From an uncultured Lachnospiraceae bacterium (GTDB lineage Bacteria; Bacillota; Clostridia; Lachnospirales; Lachnospiraceae), in assembly GCA_934394615.1 (NCBI GenBank), contig CAKRRJ010000017.1:1-34912 (forward strand): 34,912 bases of DNA. Direction: 5' to 3'. A model generated the notes under the pieces. It worked only from the letters and a program-made list of their open reading frames with translations. It had not been told where the DNA came from and did no database searches. Every line of letters begins with the position of its first letter. The first letter of the stretch is position 1. A program made the translations under genes and the position numbers. Below, piece by piece: positions 1 to 8,055 of this stretch.

Positions 1-453
1 TATCTGACCAGTGTTATGGATTTATTTTCCAGAAAAATCATAGCCTGGACGCTTTCAGAAACACTGGAAGTATCTTGTGTGATTGATACTATAAACAAAG
101 CCAAAGCTCGCCGGAATATCGATCAACCATTAATTATCCATTCGGATCGTGGCAGCCAATATGTTGCAAAGGAATATAAAAAAGCAACCGAAAATATGCA
201 GCGCAGTTATTCGAAGAAAGCTTTTCCGTGGGATAATGCATGCATTGAATCCTTTCATTCTATTATCAAACGTGAATGGCTCAATCGCTTTAAAATTCGC
301 GATTATAAGCAGGCATACCAGTTGATTTTTGAATATCTGGAAGCTTTCTACAATACGAAACGAATTCATAGCCATTGTAACTATATGTCGCCAAATGAAT
401 TCGAACGAGTGTATAAAAGAACGCACACCGAGGCTGAGCTTCTGGCAGGTTAA
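1..453 (+). CDS. IS3-family transposase, C-terminal part of the DDE integrase domain (5' end outside window)
   Basis: The frame is open from base 1 and reads YLTSVMDLFSRKIIAW, so the ATG at 16 is internal and the gene begins left of the window. The visible 150 residues are the C-terminal half of an IS3-type (rve/DDE) transposase: DLFSRKIIAW carries the first catalytic Asp, IIHSDRGSQY the second, and DNACIESFHSIIKREW the catalytic Glu. The end (YNTKRIHSHCNYMSPNEFE) is the usual IS3/IS150 tail. It would catalyse cut-and-copy transposition together with an OrfA product that is not in the window. Family assignment is secure; whether the full element is intact cannot be judged. Confidence 0.93.
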   Translation, partial: YLTSVMDLFSRKIIAWTLSETLEVSCVIDTINKAKARRNIDQPLIIHSDRGSQYVAKEYKKATENMQRSYSKKAFPWDNACIESFHSIIKREWLNRFKIRDYKQAYQLIFEYLEAFYNTKRIHSHCNYMSPNEFERVYKRTHTEAELLAG

Positions 454-505
454 AATGGGGAGAAATTTCTCATTTTAACTTGTACTAAATCTTGACATAG
501 GACCA
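1..505 (+). mobile_element. Right end of an IS3-family insertion sequence
   Basis: After the transposase stop there is an imperfect hairpin (AAAATGGGGAGAAA / TTTCTCATTTT, about 451-477) and then TTGTACTAAATCTTGACATA. IS3 elements end in CA; candidate outer ends are ...CTTGACA at 497 or ...GGACCA at 505. Without the left end the terminal inverted repeat cannot be matched, so the exact boundary is uncertain. Confidence 0.6.
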
Positions 506-862
506 TTTTTCTTTTACATTTAACCGTTTCTGTGCCTCCAGCGCATTAAAGTCAAGATTATACCGTTTTTCGAGAAATTCCAGAGTTTTTACAATACCAC
601 TTCCAATATATAAATGGTTTGATCCGAATTTATATTTCATTGTATTGACACACTCTGGTTCAATGTCTTCAATAATGTACTTTGTTCTTATAAGTGATTC
701 TTCCTCCAAAGCTTTTTTGTCTTTACAATAATTTACAGGATAACGAAAGCTGCACCCTTCTTCACAGGTCCATCCATTATAAGAATTCGGATTATATGTC
801 TCATTTCCAATGATATGCTCAATATCACAAATAATGGTTGTCATATTTTTATCTACGTTCAT
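485..862 (-). CDS. Hypothetical protein, 125 aa, 3' end probably supplied by the IS
   Basis: A 125-residue soluble protein with no recognised domain. It has four Cys in the N-terminal half (IICDIEH, GWTCEEGCSF, NYCKDKK), no signal peptide and no membrane segment. The start is supported by AAGGAG eight bases before the ATG. The last codons (W-S-Y-V-K-I and the TAG stop) lie on or next to the IS right end at 497-505, so the natural C-terminus may have been cut off by the insertion. It follows the 67-aa gene on the same strand with a ~60-bp gap, so the two may be co-transcribed. Confidence 0.65.
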   Translation of the reverse strand: MNVDKNMTTIICDIEHIIGNETYNPNSYNGWTCEEGCSFRYPVNYCKDKKALEEESLIRTKYIIEDIEPECVNTMKYKFGSNHLYIGSGIVKTLEFLEKRYNLDFNALEAQKRLNVKEKWSYVKI

Positions 863-924
863 TTTGTAATCTCCTTCTTCATTATAAATATCAAAACTGT
901 CCTTTTCACTAGCGATAGCACTTC

Positions 925-1128
925 TTATTTAGAAAACACCCACATGTAGAATATGATAAAACCCAGTGGAGGAAATACCAGTGAAGCTACAATTGCCAAA
1001 ATAACACAGATGGCTCCTACAATACCAGATCCCGATGAGCTGTGTCCATATCGTCGCTCATCACAGTTGCAATACGGACCTTCACAATGGCTATCATGAT
1101 ATGAATTATGATTATATCCATTACTCAT
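925..1128 (-). CDS. Small single-pass membrane protein, 67 aa, unknown function
   Basis: The N-terminal half is polar and rich in His, Asn, Tyr and Ser (MSNGYNHNSYHDSHCEGPYC, then CDERRYGHSSSG). It is followed by a long hydrophobic stretch (residues ~34-64, IVGAICVILAIVASLVFPPL then GFIIFYMWV), enough for one or two closely packed membrane passes. A strong ribosome binding site (CGGAGGG, eight bases before ATG) supports the start. A promoter with TATACT at 1245-1250 and an upstream motif shared with other genes of the window lies ~120 bp upstream. The family is not recognised; a PspC- or YqaE-like small envelope protein is possible but unproven. Confidence 0.7.
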   Translation of the reverse strand: MSNGYNHNSYHDSHCEGPYCNCDERRYGHSSSGSGIVGAICVILAIVASLVFPPLGFIIFYMWVFSK

Positions 1129-1244
1129 AACATTTTCCCTCCGTTTCTACCTACACAATGCAGATGCTGCATGATTCAGAACAATCTTTCGTTCATACAA
1201 TCTTCTTTCTTAGAGATTTATTATTGCTTTGTTCTTATAAAATA

Positions 1245-1279
1245 AGTATATGGGAGTCTTTTCACAACTTTTGGACACA
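1245..1279 (-). promoter_or_regulatory. Promoter with shared TGTCCAAAAG-TTGTGAA motif (copy 1)
   Basis: On the minus strand TGTCCAAAAGTTGTGAA is followed by TATACT at 1245-1250. The hexamer at the -35 position is CAAAAG, 17 bp from the -10. The same arrangement (TGTMCAAAAA, CAGTGAA, 17-bp spacing, -10) recurs at 26909-26941 and 33088-33120. It should drive the 67-aa membrane protein gene. The -35 is far from TTGACA, so an activator or alternative recognition is plausible. Confidence 0.5.
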
Positions 1280-1310
1280 AAAAAATCCACATCGAATGAT
1301 CATGTGGATT
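1279..1310 (-). terminator. Rho-independent terminator downstream of CRISPR array 1
   Basis: A perfect 9-bp stem, AATCCACAT (1284-1292) with ATGTGGATT (1302-1310) and a 9-nt loop, is followed on the minus strand by a run of seven T (1285 to 1279). It is correctly placed to end leftward transcripts leaving array 1, and it also insulates the promoter of the small gene to its left, with which it overlaps slightly. Confidence 0.75.
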
Positions 1311-1357
1311 AAGCCAATTTCAATATTTCGTTAAATCGAAAAGAACTGAGATATGTA

Positions 1358-1759
1358 CGGACAAGGTCCTGACTGGGACAACTTTCATTTCTGCTAACCG
1401 GTGTGCCAGTTCTATTGACGATGGGATAAAGAATGGCAATGCCCTGATAGGGGCTACCTCCATTTCTACAAAAAGGAACCATAAAACCCGGCAAACTGGG
1501 CCTGATGTGTCAATGCCCTGATAGGGGCTACCTTCATTTCTACAGGATATCTATACGGAGATTTATCCAGGTCAAGATCTGTGGCAATGCCCTAAATGGG
1601 GCTACCTCCATTTCTACATTGACGGCAAACCAGCTTACACACTGAAATGTGGCAATGCCCTAAATGGGGCTACCTCCATTTCTACTGTTTATATCTATAA
1701 TGACAAGAATAAGGAGAAAAAAGTGGCAATGCCCTAAATGGGGCTACCTCCATTTCTAC
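1358..1759 (-). CRISPR. CRISPR array 1: six repeats, leader-distal copy degenerate
   Basis: 37-bp repeats start at about 1358 (degenerate, only the CTTTCATTTCTGC end well kept), 1433, 1507, 1581, 1649 and 1723. Spacers are 31-38 bp. Plus-strand repeats begin GTGGCAATGCCC and end CTCCATTTCTAC. The three leader-proximal copies carry the CTAAATGG loop, while the copy at 1507 has the GTGTC/CTGATAGG form used in array 4. Decay at the left end and the AT-rich leader on the right show transcription on the minus strand, so the crRNA handle would be ATTGCCAC. Confidence 0.93.
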
Positions 1760-2084
1760 CCCTCGTCTCCACAACCCCGCATAAATAAAGGCTTTGCGAA
1801 CTCATTTTTGCAAGAGTTTTTCTGAATATTCTGAAAATGAAGATTTTTAAGGCCATTTCTGGCAAGTTCATAATTTGTTCATATTTGAGGGCTAAATGGA
1901 CTCTCTCTTTACATGCCCCTAATACAATCATTATAACAAACATCCATCACGCCTACAAGCATCCTCTTTTCCACAGACAAGCCGCAAACAACGGTGTAAC
2001 TCTATGAGATTCATGCCTGTTTCCGTGGGCAGAGCAAAACACGTTTTGCTATTTGTACCGCCTTCAGCAGTCCCCACAATGCCC
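1760..2084 (-). repeat. Leader of array 1; copy 1 of a duplicated leader + gene-tail block
   Basis: This block aligns along its length with 2408-2729. Shared words include CGCATAAA, AAGAGTTTTTCTRAATATTCT, TTGTTCATAT-like, CATTATAMCAAAC, CCACAGACAAGCCGCAAAC, CAAAACACGTTTT and CAGTCCCC. The last ~35 bp match the coding 3' end of the gene that stops at 2692, but here that sequence is a non-coding relic running into the first degenerate repeat of array 2. The 70-100 bp next to the array also align with the array 3 leader. Confidence 0.8.
1930..1958 (-). promoter_or_regulatory. Array 1 leader promoter
   Basis: On the minus strand: -35 TTGTAG (1953-1958), 17-bp spacer, -10 TATAAT (1930-1935), preceded by TGT to give an extended -10. 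The same element sits at the equivalent place in the duplicated leader of array 2. It is directed at array 1 about 165 bp downstream. Confidence 0.65.
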
Positions 2085-2407
2085 TGGAAGGAGCAGCCTT
2101 CATTTCTACTATCAACTATTTTGAAATCCCTAAAACCGGAATGAAATTGTGGCAATGCCCTGAAAGAGGTGACCTTTATTTCTGCGATATTGCAAGATTT
2201 CATGCACCGCTTACCGAGGAGAATGTGTCAATGCCCTGAAGGGGGCTACTTCCATTTCTACAGTTGTACTTATGATGCCTAAGACGAAAGATTTCTTGTA
2301 GCAATGCCCTAGATGGAGCTATCATCATTTCTACATACTTCAGAGATTTTTGCAGTAGAAAAAACAGGTTGTGATAATGCCCTAAACGGGGCGACTTTCA
2401 TTTCTAC
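2073..2407 (-). CRISPR. CRISPR array 2: five diverged repeats
   Basis: Repeats are at ~2073-2109 (starts ACAATGCCCTGG), 2149-2185 (ends TTTATTTCTGC), 2225-2261, 2298-2334 and 2371-2407, with 36-39 bp spacers. Every copy differs from its neighbours in the stem loop or 3' end (GTAGCAATG, GTGATAATG and so on), much more than in arrays 3 and 4, so the array looks old and little used. Orientation is leftward, from the leader at 2408-2729. Confidence 0.88.
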
Positions 2408-2575
2408 CCTCACCTCCGCACCCCTCGCATAAACAAATTCTTTGCACCCTCATTTTACAAGAGTTTTTCTAAATATTCTGAAACCAAAGATTTTCAAGTC
2501 CATTTCTGACAAGTTCCTCTTGGTTCATATTTTGAAGCAGAATAAAGTCTCCCTTTTCATTCCCCCGATACGATC

Positions 2576-2604
2576 ATTATACCAAACCTCTCTCCCGCTT
2601 ACAA
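2576..2604 (-). promoter_or_regulatory. Array 2 leader promoter
   Basis: On the minus strand: -35 TTGTAA (2599-2604), 17-bp spacer, -10 TATAAT (2576-2581) with an extended TGG. Conservation with the array 1 promoter despite divergence of the flanks supports function. Confidence 0.65.
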
Positions 2605-2615
2605 GCATCCTTATT

Positions 2616-2654
2616 CCCACAGACAAGCCGCAAACAGCGGCGCAAATCTGTGGG
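2616..2654 (-). other. Nested hairpin just after the tubulin operon
   Basis: Outer stem CCCACAGA (2616-2623) with TCTGTGGG (2647-2654); inner stem GCCGC (2627-2631) with GCGGC (2637-2641). It lies 40 bp past the stop of the last operon gene and could slow or end transcription, but no T-run follows it on the minus strand. In the duplicated copy near array 1 the right arm of the outer stem is lost. Confidence 0.45.
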
Positions 2655-2691
2655 ATTGATGCCTGTTTCCAGAAGCGGAACAAAACACGTT

Positions 2692-4041
2692 TTACTGTTT
2701 ACGCCGCTTCAACAGTCCCCTTAATGCCCAAATTGCAACGGCTGCGATTCCTACGCTGAATACGGTCTGAACTCCGGCCAGCAGTTGTGCGGACCAGGTT
2801 TTCGCAAGCAGGATATCCATGTCTCCTGCAACTACCTCAAGGTAGTCGCTGCAGTCGATCAGTGCAGAAAAGACTGCCAAAAAGGAGAGTCCGGCAAGCG
2901 CCTTCTCCATTTTTTCATCCTGCTCACTGCGGTCGGCCTCTGCTTTTTCCATGCGAAGGCTGCTGAGTTCGCTGACTGGCTCCATAACATCGGCAAACAG
3001 TTCCGCAAGTTCCATCTTTTCTTCCAGTTTTTTATAAAGCCTGTGATATTGCGGCACTTCGGTAATCCGCTCATAGGCGTAATCTGTCTGATAGCTGTTC
3101 AGGCATTTCTGATAAGCCTTCAGAGTCTGTAAATCGTTCTGTTCCCCGATACCGAAATCAGTCAAAATCTTATACAGATAAAATTTTCTGTGCAGGAGCA
3201 AAATATATGTCAGCAGGTATTCATCCTGAAAGCGATGACAAAAGCGGTTCTGGATATGTTCCGATCTTTTCAGAATAATGCAGGCCAGATTCTCACCGGT
3301 GATTCCCCATATATAATCATCCGATATAAACAGGTTCTCATCTTCTGTGTCCAGATTGCTGTTGTATACAAATCCTTTTGTCCGGTAAGCGTTCTTCAAA
3401 AAATACAGATCTTCTTTTTCGTCGTTTCCCTCCACCGCGTAAGCAAGGCTCATGGTGTTTGCCCGCTCTGTTCCTTCGTTCAGGTAAGGAAAAAAGCGCA
3501 GTTTCCCGGTCATCTGGCTGTGAAACAATCCTTTCACTGCGTCGAAAAGCGTCTCAGCCTGTTCGATTTCTTCTTCGTCTGTATCGCGCAGAAGTTTTAC
3601 TCTCTGCAATTTTTTCAGATAATATAATCCGGTTGCCACATACTTTGGATCATTCTTTTCAAAAATGACCTGAACTGCTGCAATGCTGACCCGGGTTCGG
3701 AACGCAAATAAATGAACCGCGCTGATGCGAAAGCGGATATCGGCAGATGGGATCCGGTATACGCATCCGTCTGTCCCCCAGGCGCGCTTTCTGCATTCTT
3801 CCTCCCGGAGATGATAATGCAGATACAGGCATTCTTCTTTCCGGGAGACATCCATCTTATCTGTAATATAGCGGTATATGTACCGATTCTTATCCTGGTC
3901 ATCTTCCAGAATCCAGATACCGGAAGTCTCCAGATCTTTTTGAAAATGATCGTACTCTTCTGCATTTCCTGTTCCCTCCAGATCCATGGGAACAAACAGA
4001 AATGCCATACTGGATGCTTTTTGAATTTCTTCCTGGTTCAT
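2692..4041 (-). CDS. Two-TM coiled-coil membrane protein, last gene of the tubulin-like operon
   Basis: 449 residues. There is no signal peptide. A soluble N-terminal region (~1-330) is followed by a charged helical, probably coiled-coil segment (~310-385, YHRLYKKLEEKMELAELF, then RMEKAEADRSEQDEKMEK) and two hydrophobic segments near the C-terminus (~390-410 and ~425-442) ending in KRRKQ. Long helix plus two C-terminal membrane passes resembles CorA topology, but the GMN ion-channel motif is not seen, so ion transport is not claimed. A weak AAAGGA lies 13 bases before the ATG, directly after a 10-bp hairpin. It is the distal gene of a five-gene operon with the tubulin-like GTPase and may be a membrane partner of it. 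The coding 3' end is also present as a relic beside array 1. Confidence 0.8.
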   Translation of the reverse strand: MNQEEIQKASSMAFLFVPMDLEGTGNAEEYDHFQKDLETSGIWILEDDQDKNRYIYRYITDKMDVSRKEECLYLHYHLREEECRKRAWGTDGCVYRIPSADIRFRISAVHLFAFRTRVSIAAVQVIFEKNDPKYVATGLYYLKKLQRVKLLRDTDEEEIEQAETLFDAVKGLFHSQMTGKLRFFPYLNEGTERANTMSLAYAVEGNDEKEDLYFLKNAYRTKGFVYNSNLDTEDENLFISDDYIWGITGENLACIILKRSEHIQNRFCHRFQDEYLLTYILLLHRKFYLYKILTDFGIGEQNDLQTLKAYQKCLNSYQTDYAYERITEVPQYHRLYKKLEEKMELAELFADVMEPVSELSSLRMEKAEADRSEQDEKMEKALAGLSFLAVFSALIDCSDYLEVVAGDMDILLAKTWSAQLLAGVQTVFSVGIAAVAIWALRGLLKRRKQ

Positions 4042-4061
4042 TGCTATTGCTGTGTCCTTTC

Positions 4062-4089
4062 CGCCGGGATTCCTTGTCCAATCCCGGCG
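4062..4089 (-). other. Perfect intercistronic hairpin
   Basis: CGCCGGGATT (4062-4071) pairs perfectly with AATCCCGGCG (4080-4089) over 10 bp with an 8-nt loop. It lies between the stop of the 1320-aa gene and the weak ribosome binding site of the 449-aa gene, with no T-run. This suits a transcript-stability or partial-attenuation element that sets expression of the last gene. Confidence 0.6.
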
Positions 4090-4095
4090 TATTTA

Positions 4096-7000
4096 TCATG
4101 TTTCTGTGTTTTGGTAAAGCTTCAGCACTTCCTGTTTCACCTGCTCTGGGTCCAATGGCGGAAATGATGCAAACGGAGTGTAACGAAGTGCCGTCATATC
4201 TTTTACCAGAGGATACTGAGCCTCATACAGGCGGAATCCGGCGCCTCTTGCATCATTCTGTGCCCGCACCGTCTGTTCCAGACAGGAAGCGTAATACGTT
4301 TCGCCGATCTGATACAGATACTGGACAGCCGCCCAGATTGCCATTCCCTCATATAAAATATCCCTTGCGGCCGCTGTATAAGACTTTCTTCCCATTTTAA
4401 AATTCTGTGCGACATCCCGGTCTTTCCAGTTCAGATACTGCCAGATATGAGTCAGCTCATGGACCATTGTATCAATTGCTGCCAGTCTCGGACTTCCATT
4501 TTCCACCACAATGCTGTACGTTCCGTTCTTTCTCTGTGCGAATCCCACTACCCGGGCCGCAAAATGGGTTCCAGGCCGGAATACCATACCTGACCGTTTT
4601 GCTACTTCTGCCGCATCTGCGACACGGACCTGCACCGGCGCATGAATCTTCGCTCCGTACAGAATCTCCATCATATTCAGTGAGCGATAGAAAATATCTT
4701 TAAACTCTTCGGCTGTTTCTACTGCGCTGGATGCACAGTCGTTGCAGCGGATTCGTCCATCCGTAAGGCGTTCGTAGCTCACATCGGTAAGCGGAAGGCC
4801 GCAGAAATCGCAGGTATTCACCGCCTGAAGGTCGTATGTATGTGCGTCAAGATTTTCTCTCTTTCTTGCGCGTGTCAGCGGATTGCTGCCATATCCGCAA
4901 TTTCGGAAATATGCTCCTGTTTCTTCCAGTTTTAAATGCGCATTGGACTGTTCAAACCCAAACAGGAAAAAATGTTCTTTCTGATAGCGGCTTTTCTCTG
5001 ACCGTTCTTCTGGTTTCGCAGAAACCGGAGCCGGGATGGGTTCTGGCGCTTTGACCGGCACATTTTCCGGTGTGTTCTTTTTCTTTCTGAAAATTGCAGA
5101 AAGGATCCGCTCCCAAAAACGTGGTTTCTCTGTTTTCCGTTCCGGCTGTTCCCGTGCCCGCACCATAACCGGTGCCGGCTGTTCCTGATCCTGTTCCTGA
5201 AGCTTTTCCAGATGCCAGGAAATAAGATCATCCAGAATTTCAAACATACGCGGCAGATTCCGGATCACGCTGTCTAAAAGGCCAAGATCCAGCTCGCTGT
5301 CCTCCACAATGTAAATTTCCTCATTCAGGTTTTCCCCATCAAGATCGTAAGTCAGATGATTCCACTGTTCTTCCATAGATTCCGGCTTCTTTGCCAGAAC
5401 AGCCAGATATGGCCATCCACCCGGAAAGACAGAACGGAAAAGCTCAGACAAAAGCAGCGATGCCGTATAACGCATGTCTTCATCCATGCCCGGAAGTTCC
5501 AGGCAAAGGATTCTCTTATTGCGGTAACTCCGGCTGTAATTGGAAGCCTCCGGATCATCTTTAAAATCAACAAACTTTGCTGTCTGCAGATCGTTAAGAT
5601 CCTGCATATCCAGATACCCCCTGGTTTCGACGGAGAAGCTGCAGTAAGCTGTCATCAGCTTCAGGCCCATAGCCTTTCTGCTGCTGATCATCTCACTCTT
5701 TTCCGGCTTTTGCAGATGATATGTTCTCACCTGGCGGTAATATCTGCGTCCACTGTACAGATCAGATGCTCTCCGCAGAACAATTCCATACTCCGGAGAT
5801 ACTTCCCGCACTTCATAATATTTTCCATCGTAAACCACAAACTGACCCGGAAGAAGAACCTGTGTGATGTGACCGAAAAGTTTCGCGTCCACATAGTCTT
5901 TTTCCCGCTGCTCATCTTCTACAACGAAATACGCATTTTTCAGAGATGCCCGGAAATACCGGTCAAAATCTTCCTTCTGAATGCTGTACTCACTGGATGG
6001 ACGTCTGCTTCTGCTGCCCGGCGCAGTCCGGATCGTAAAAACAGAATCATCGGCACTGGTATATCTTGCAAGAAGTTCGGAAAGTGCTGCAAGAATATCT
6101 CCGGTACTGCACCCTGCCAGTTCCAGCTCTTCCCGGATTTTCTGCTCCGGCACGGGAGCCACTGCCATCATCAGAATCAGCTTGATCAGAACGTTCCGGT
6201 CCGTTTTCGCGTAATCCGGCGCAAGCGACGGTACAGCCTCCGGATCGGTCAGAAACATCTGCTGGTTAAAGCGCATGTAGTCGCGCAGCATATAGTTTTC
6301 CGAAAGAATATTTACAAAAGACTGTTCTTTTCCCCGGGAAAGGAATGTGCGCATGGTGCTGAACATATTGGAAAATTCATCTTCCGCGATTACAAACTGT
6401 TCTTTTTCTGACTTTGTGGACCAGAGACCGGAAATAAACCGCACTTTTTCATCCAGGCTCTTCTGCTGCACCGGCAGATTCATGTACCTGCTGATGGCAG
6501 CATAATACTGCCCGGCAATCCAGCGGATATCCCTGAGCGGTGCTTTCGTCTCACTGTACCAGACCACCTGCGGAATCTTATTCCGGACAGCCACTGCCGC
6601 AAGCTCGATTCCGTTTCCAAGGAAACGGGTTTCCCGGTCAAACAGACGCTGCCGGATATAATCACCGTTCGCATTCCAGGTCATTCCGGTATAAATACAG
6701 CGCGGTACCGGCATCGCCGACACATGAACAAACTCTGTCTGGAGCAGATGCGATATGGTATCGACCAGACCATCCGTCCGGAGGTCACAGATACAGTAGA
6801 CCGGCTTCTTTCCGTTCTGATTCATTACTTCCGCCAACAGGCTGATTCCAATCTGCCCTGTATTGAGCATTACCGAAGGTTCCAGCATCAGCACAAATCC
6901 GGTCTCACTCAGAAACTTCCGGTTGGCTGCCAGCAGTTCCGTATCGTACATTCTGGTAAAATCAAGAATCCCAACTTCACAGTCGGCTGCTTCCTTTTCC

Positions 7001-8055
7001 AGTCCTGCCACCCGCCACATTGACTTTAAACGGGTATAAGCACGCAGAAGCTCCGTGATCCATACCTCGGCATCACGGCTACTGGAAGTTCTCCCCGCGA
7101 TCACCAGGCAGTTCTTCCCACGCAAAAGCGTATCCAGAAGCGGAAGCGTCAGATATTCCTCCAGGTCCCGGTAAAATGGCTGGAAAAATACCACATTTTC
7201 TCCATGCATGAGCCGGTCCGCCGCCTGGATGCAGTCCGGATCAAACGCTGTCTTCCGGTCATATGTGCGGAAAAAGGCAGCTGTTTTCCGGTCTGTCTTG
7301 TCTCCCTCCTCCATGTTCTTTAAAACAGCCTCTGCTCCCTGACTGGCGGTATACTCGCAGCCGGAATGAGAAGAAAGGAACTGTTTCGGAAAGAGCTTTT
7401 CGTAGATTTCCCGGATCCGGTGATAATTGCTGATTCTCCGGAAATCGGTTCCTTCTCCGGATACGGAATGGGAAAACTCATCCCGTGTCTGGCCGTCCAG
7501 GAAACCAAGGATCTCTCCAAGAATAAGCATGGCCGCGCACGGAAAACATACTGCTCCAAATGCTTCCCTGTTCCCTGCCATAACCGAAAGAAACAGCATG
7601 GCTGCTCCAAGCAGAACGGAACACCAGAAAAATGCCTTTACAATTTGACGCAGGCCGGACCATTCTTTTTTCAGGAACCAGCTCCCGCTTGTTTCATCGT
7701 ACTCATAAAAAGCAGAAGACGTAAGTTCCATCAGATGATCATTTTTCCAGCTGCAGGAAACAACCGGACAGAGCGCCGCTTTGACAGGAAGGAAGCCTGC
7801 CGCAAGGAGCAGATTTATCACAGCTGCCCTGATGCCGGCAAGTTCTGCCTCCATTCCGAGAAACGCCATCAGACGGCCTGATTTCAGATACAGTATCACA
7901 GCCCCGCAGACAGCATAGGCCACAGCCGCTGCCGGAAGCAGGATCTGTCTTCCCCGGTGGATTTTCTTTAAATTGATCGTGTTCTGGAGAACTGCCAGAA
8001 ACAAAACAGCTGCCGCAGCCATTGCTGCCAGCCGGATCATATTACTTTGTATCAT
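4096..8055 (-). CDS. Giant membrane protein with helicase-like middle and C-terminal LIM/DA1-like zinc peptidase
   Basis: About 1319 residues. The N-terminus has several membrane segments (~8-28, 38-58, 75-95, 140-160, 165-185). The middle (~280-650) has alternating beta/alpha pattern; FFQPFYRDLEEYLTLPLL, GKNCLVIAGRTSSS and FVLMLEPSVML resemble a decayed P-loop helicase core without a proper Walker A. This is a weak inference. A Lys/Pro/Glu-rich linker (~960-1050) leads to a zinc-finger pair CDFC...CNDC (~1083-1108) and a metallopeptidase motif HELTHIWQ (~1200) with the third ligand Glu in YEGMAIW (~1237). LIM-type finger, then an ERLTDGRIRC...SAV block, then HExxH...EG is the layout of the plant DA1 LIM-peptidase family. 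GTG at 8058 is possible, but ATG 8055 sits nine bases after AGAGG. The gene overlaps the upstream gene by 14-17 bp, which suggests translational coupling. Confidence 0.85.
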   Translation of the reverse strand: MIQSNMIRLAAMAAAAVLFLAVLQNTINLKKIHRGRQILLPAAAVAYAVCGAVILYLKSGRLMAFLGMEAELAGIRAAVINLLLAAGFLPVKAALCPVVSCSWKNDHLMELTSSAFYEYDETSGSWFLKKEWSGLRQIVKAFFWCSVLLGAAMLFLSVMAGNREAFGAVCFPCAAMLILGEILGFLDGQTRDEFSHSVSGEGTDFRRISNYHRIREIYEKLFPKQFLSSHSGCEYTASQGAEAVLKNMEEGDKTDRKTAAFFRTYDRKTAFDPDCIQAADRLMHGENVVFFQPFYRDLEEYLTLPLLDTLLRGKNCLVIAGRTSSSRDAEVWITELLRAYTRLKSMWRVAGLEKEAADCEVGILDFTRMYDTELLAANRKFLSETGFVLMLEPSVMLNTGQIGISLLAEVMNQNGKKPVYCICDLRTDGLVDTISHLLQTEFVHVSAMPVPRCIYTGMTWNANGDYIRQRLFDRETRFLGNGIELAAVAVRNKIPQVVWYSETKAPLRDIRWIAGQYYAAISRYMNLPVQQKSLDEKVRFISGLWSTKSEKEQFVIAEDEFSNMFSTMRTFLSRGKEQSFVNILSENYMLRDYMRFNQQMFLTDPEAVPSLAPDYAKTDRNVLIKLILMMAVAPVPEQKIREELELAGCSTGDILAALSELLARYTSADDSVFTIRTAPGSRSRRPSSEYSIQKEDFDRYFRASLKNAYFVVEDEQREKDYVDAKLFGHITQVLLPGQFVVYDGKYYEVREVSPEYGIVLRRASDLYSGRRYYRQVRTYHLQKPEKSEMISSRKAMGLKLMTAYCSFSVETRGYLDMQDLNDLQTAKFVDFKDDPEASNYSRSYRNKRILCLELPGMDEDMRYTASLLLSELFRSVFPGGWPYLAVLAKKPESMEEQWNHLTYDLDGENLNEEIYIVEDSELDLGLLDSVIRNLPRMFEILDDLISWHLEKLQEQDQEQPAPVMVRAREQPERKTEKPRFWERILSAIFRKKKNTPENVPVKAPEPIPAPVSAKPEERSEKSRYQKEHFFLFGFEQSNAHLKLEETGAYFRNCGYGSNPLTRARKRENLDAHTYDLQAVNTCDFCGLPLTDVSYERLTDGRIRCNDCASSAVETAEEFKDIFYRSLNMMEILYGAKIHAPVQVRVADAAEVAKRSGMVFRPGTHFAARVVGFAQRKNGTYSIVVENGSPRLAAIDTMVHELTHIWQYLNWKDRDVAQNFKMGRKSYTAAARDILYEGMAIWAAVQYLYQIGETYYASCLEQTVRAQNDARGAGFRLYEAQYPLVKDMTALRYTPFASFPPLDPEQVKQEVLKLYQNTET

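Larger units (their letters stand above)
1129..1357. other. Intergenic region between small gene and array 1
   Basis: No gene is seen. It holds the promoter at 1245-1279 and the terminator at 1279-1310; the remainder is AT-rich and has no other feature that can be supported. Confidence 0.6.
2408..2729 (-). repeat. Leader of array 2; copy 2 of the duplicated leader + gene-tail block
   Basis: Alignable with 1760-2084. Its right end overlaps the real 3' end of the gene ending at 2692 (coding sequence for ...WALRGLLKRRKQ). The block ends at the shared heptamer AATGCCC (2723-2729), which in copy 1 (2078-2084) is part of a CRISPR repeat. Confidence 0.8.

Noticed and set aside
1309..2203. Small minus-strand frames over arrays 1 and 2 (61, 69 and 90 aa)
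   Set aside because: They consist of repeat sequence, leader and the relic gene tail; no start signals.
2692..4041. Assignment of the 449-aa protein as a CorA magnesium channel
   Set aside because: Only the topology is similar; the GMN pore motif was not found.
5356..6411. 351-aa plus-strand frame opposite the 1320-aa gene
   Set aside because: Antisense shadow of a well-supported gene, no ribosome binding site, low-complexity composition without domain features.
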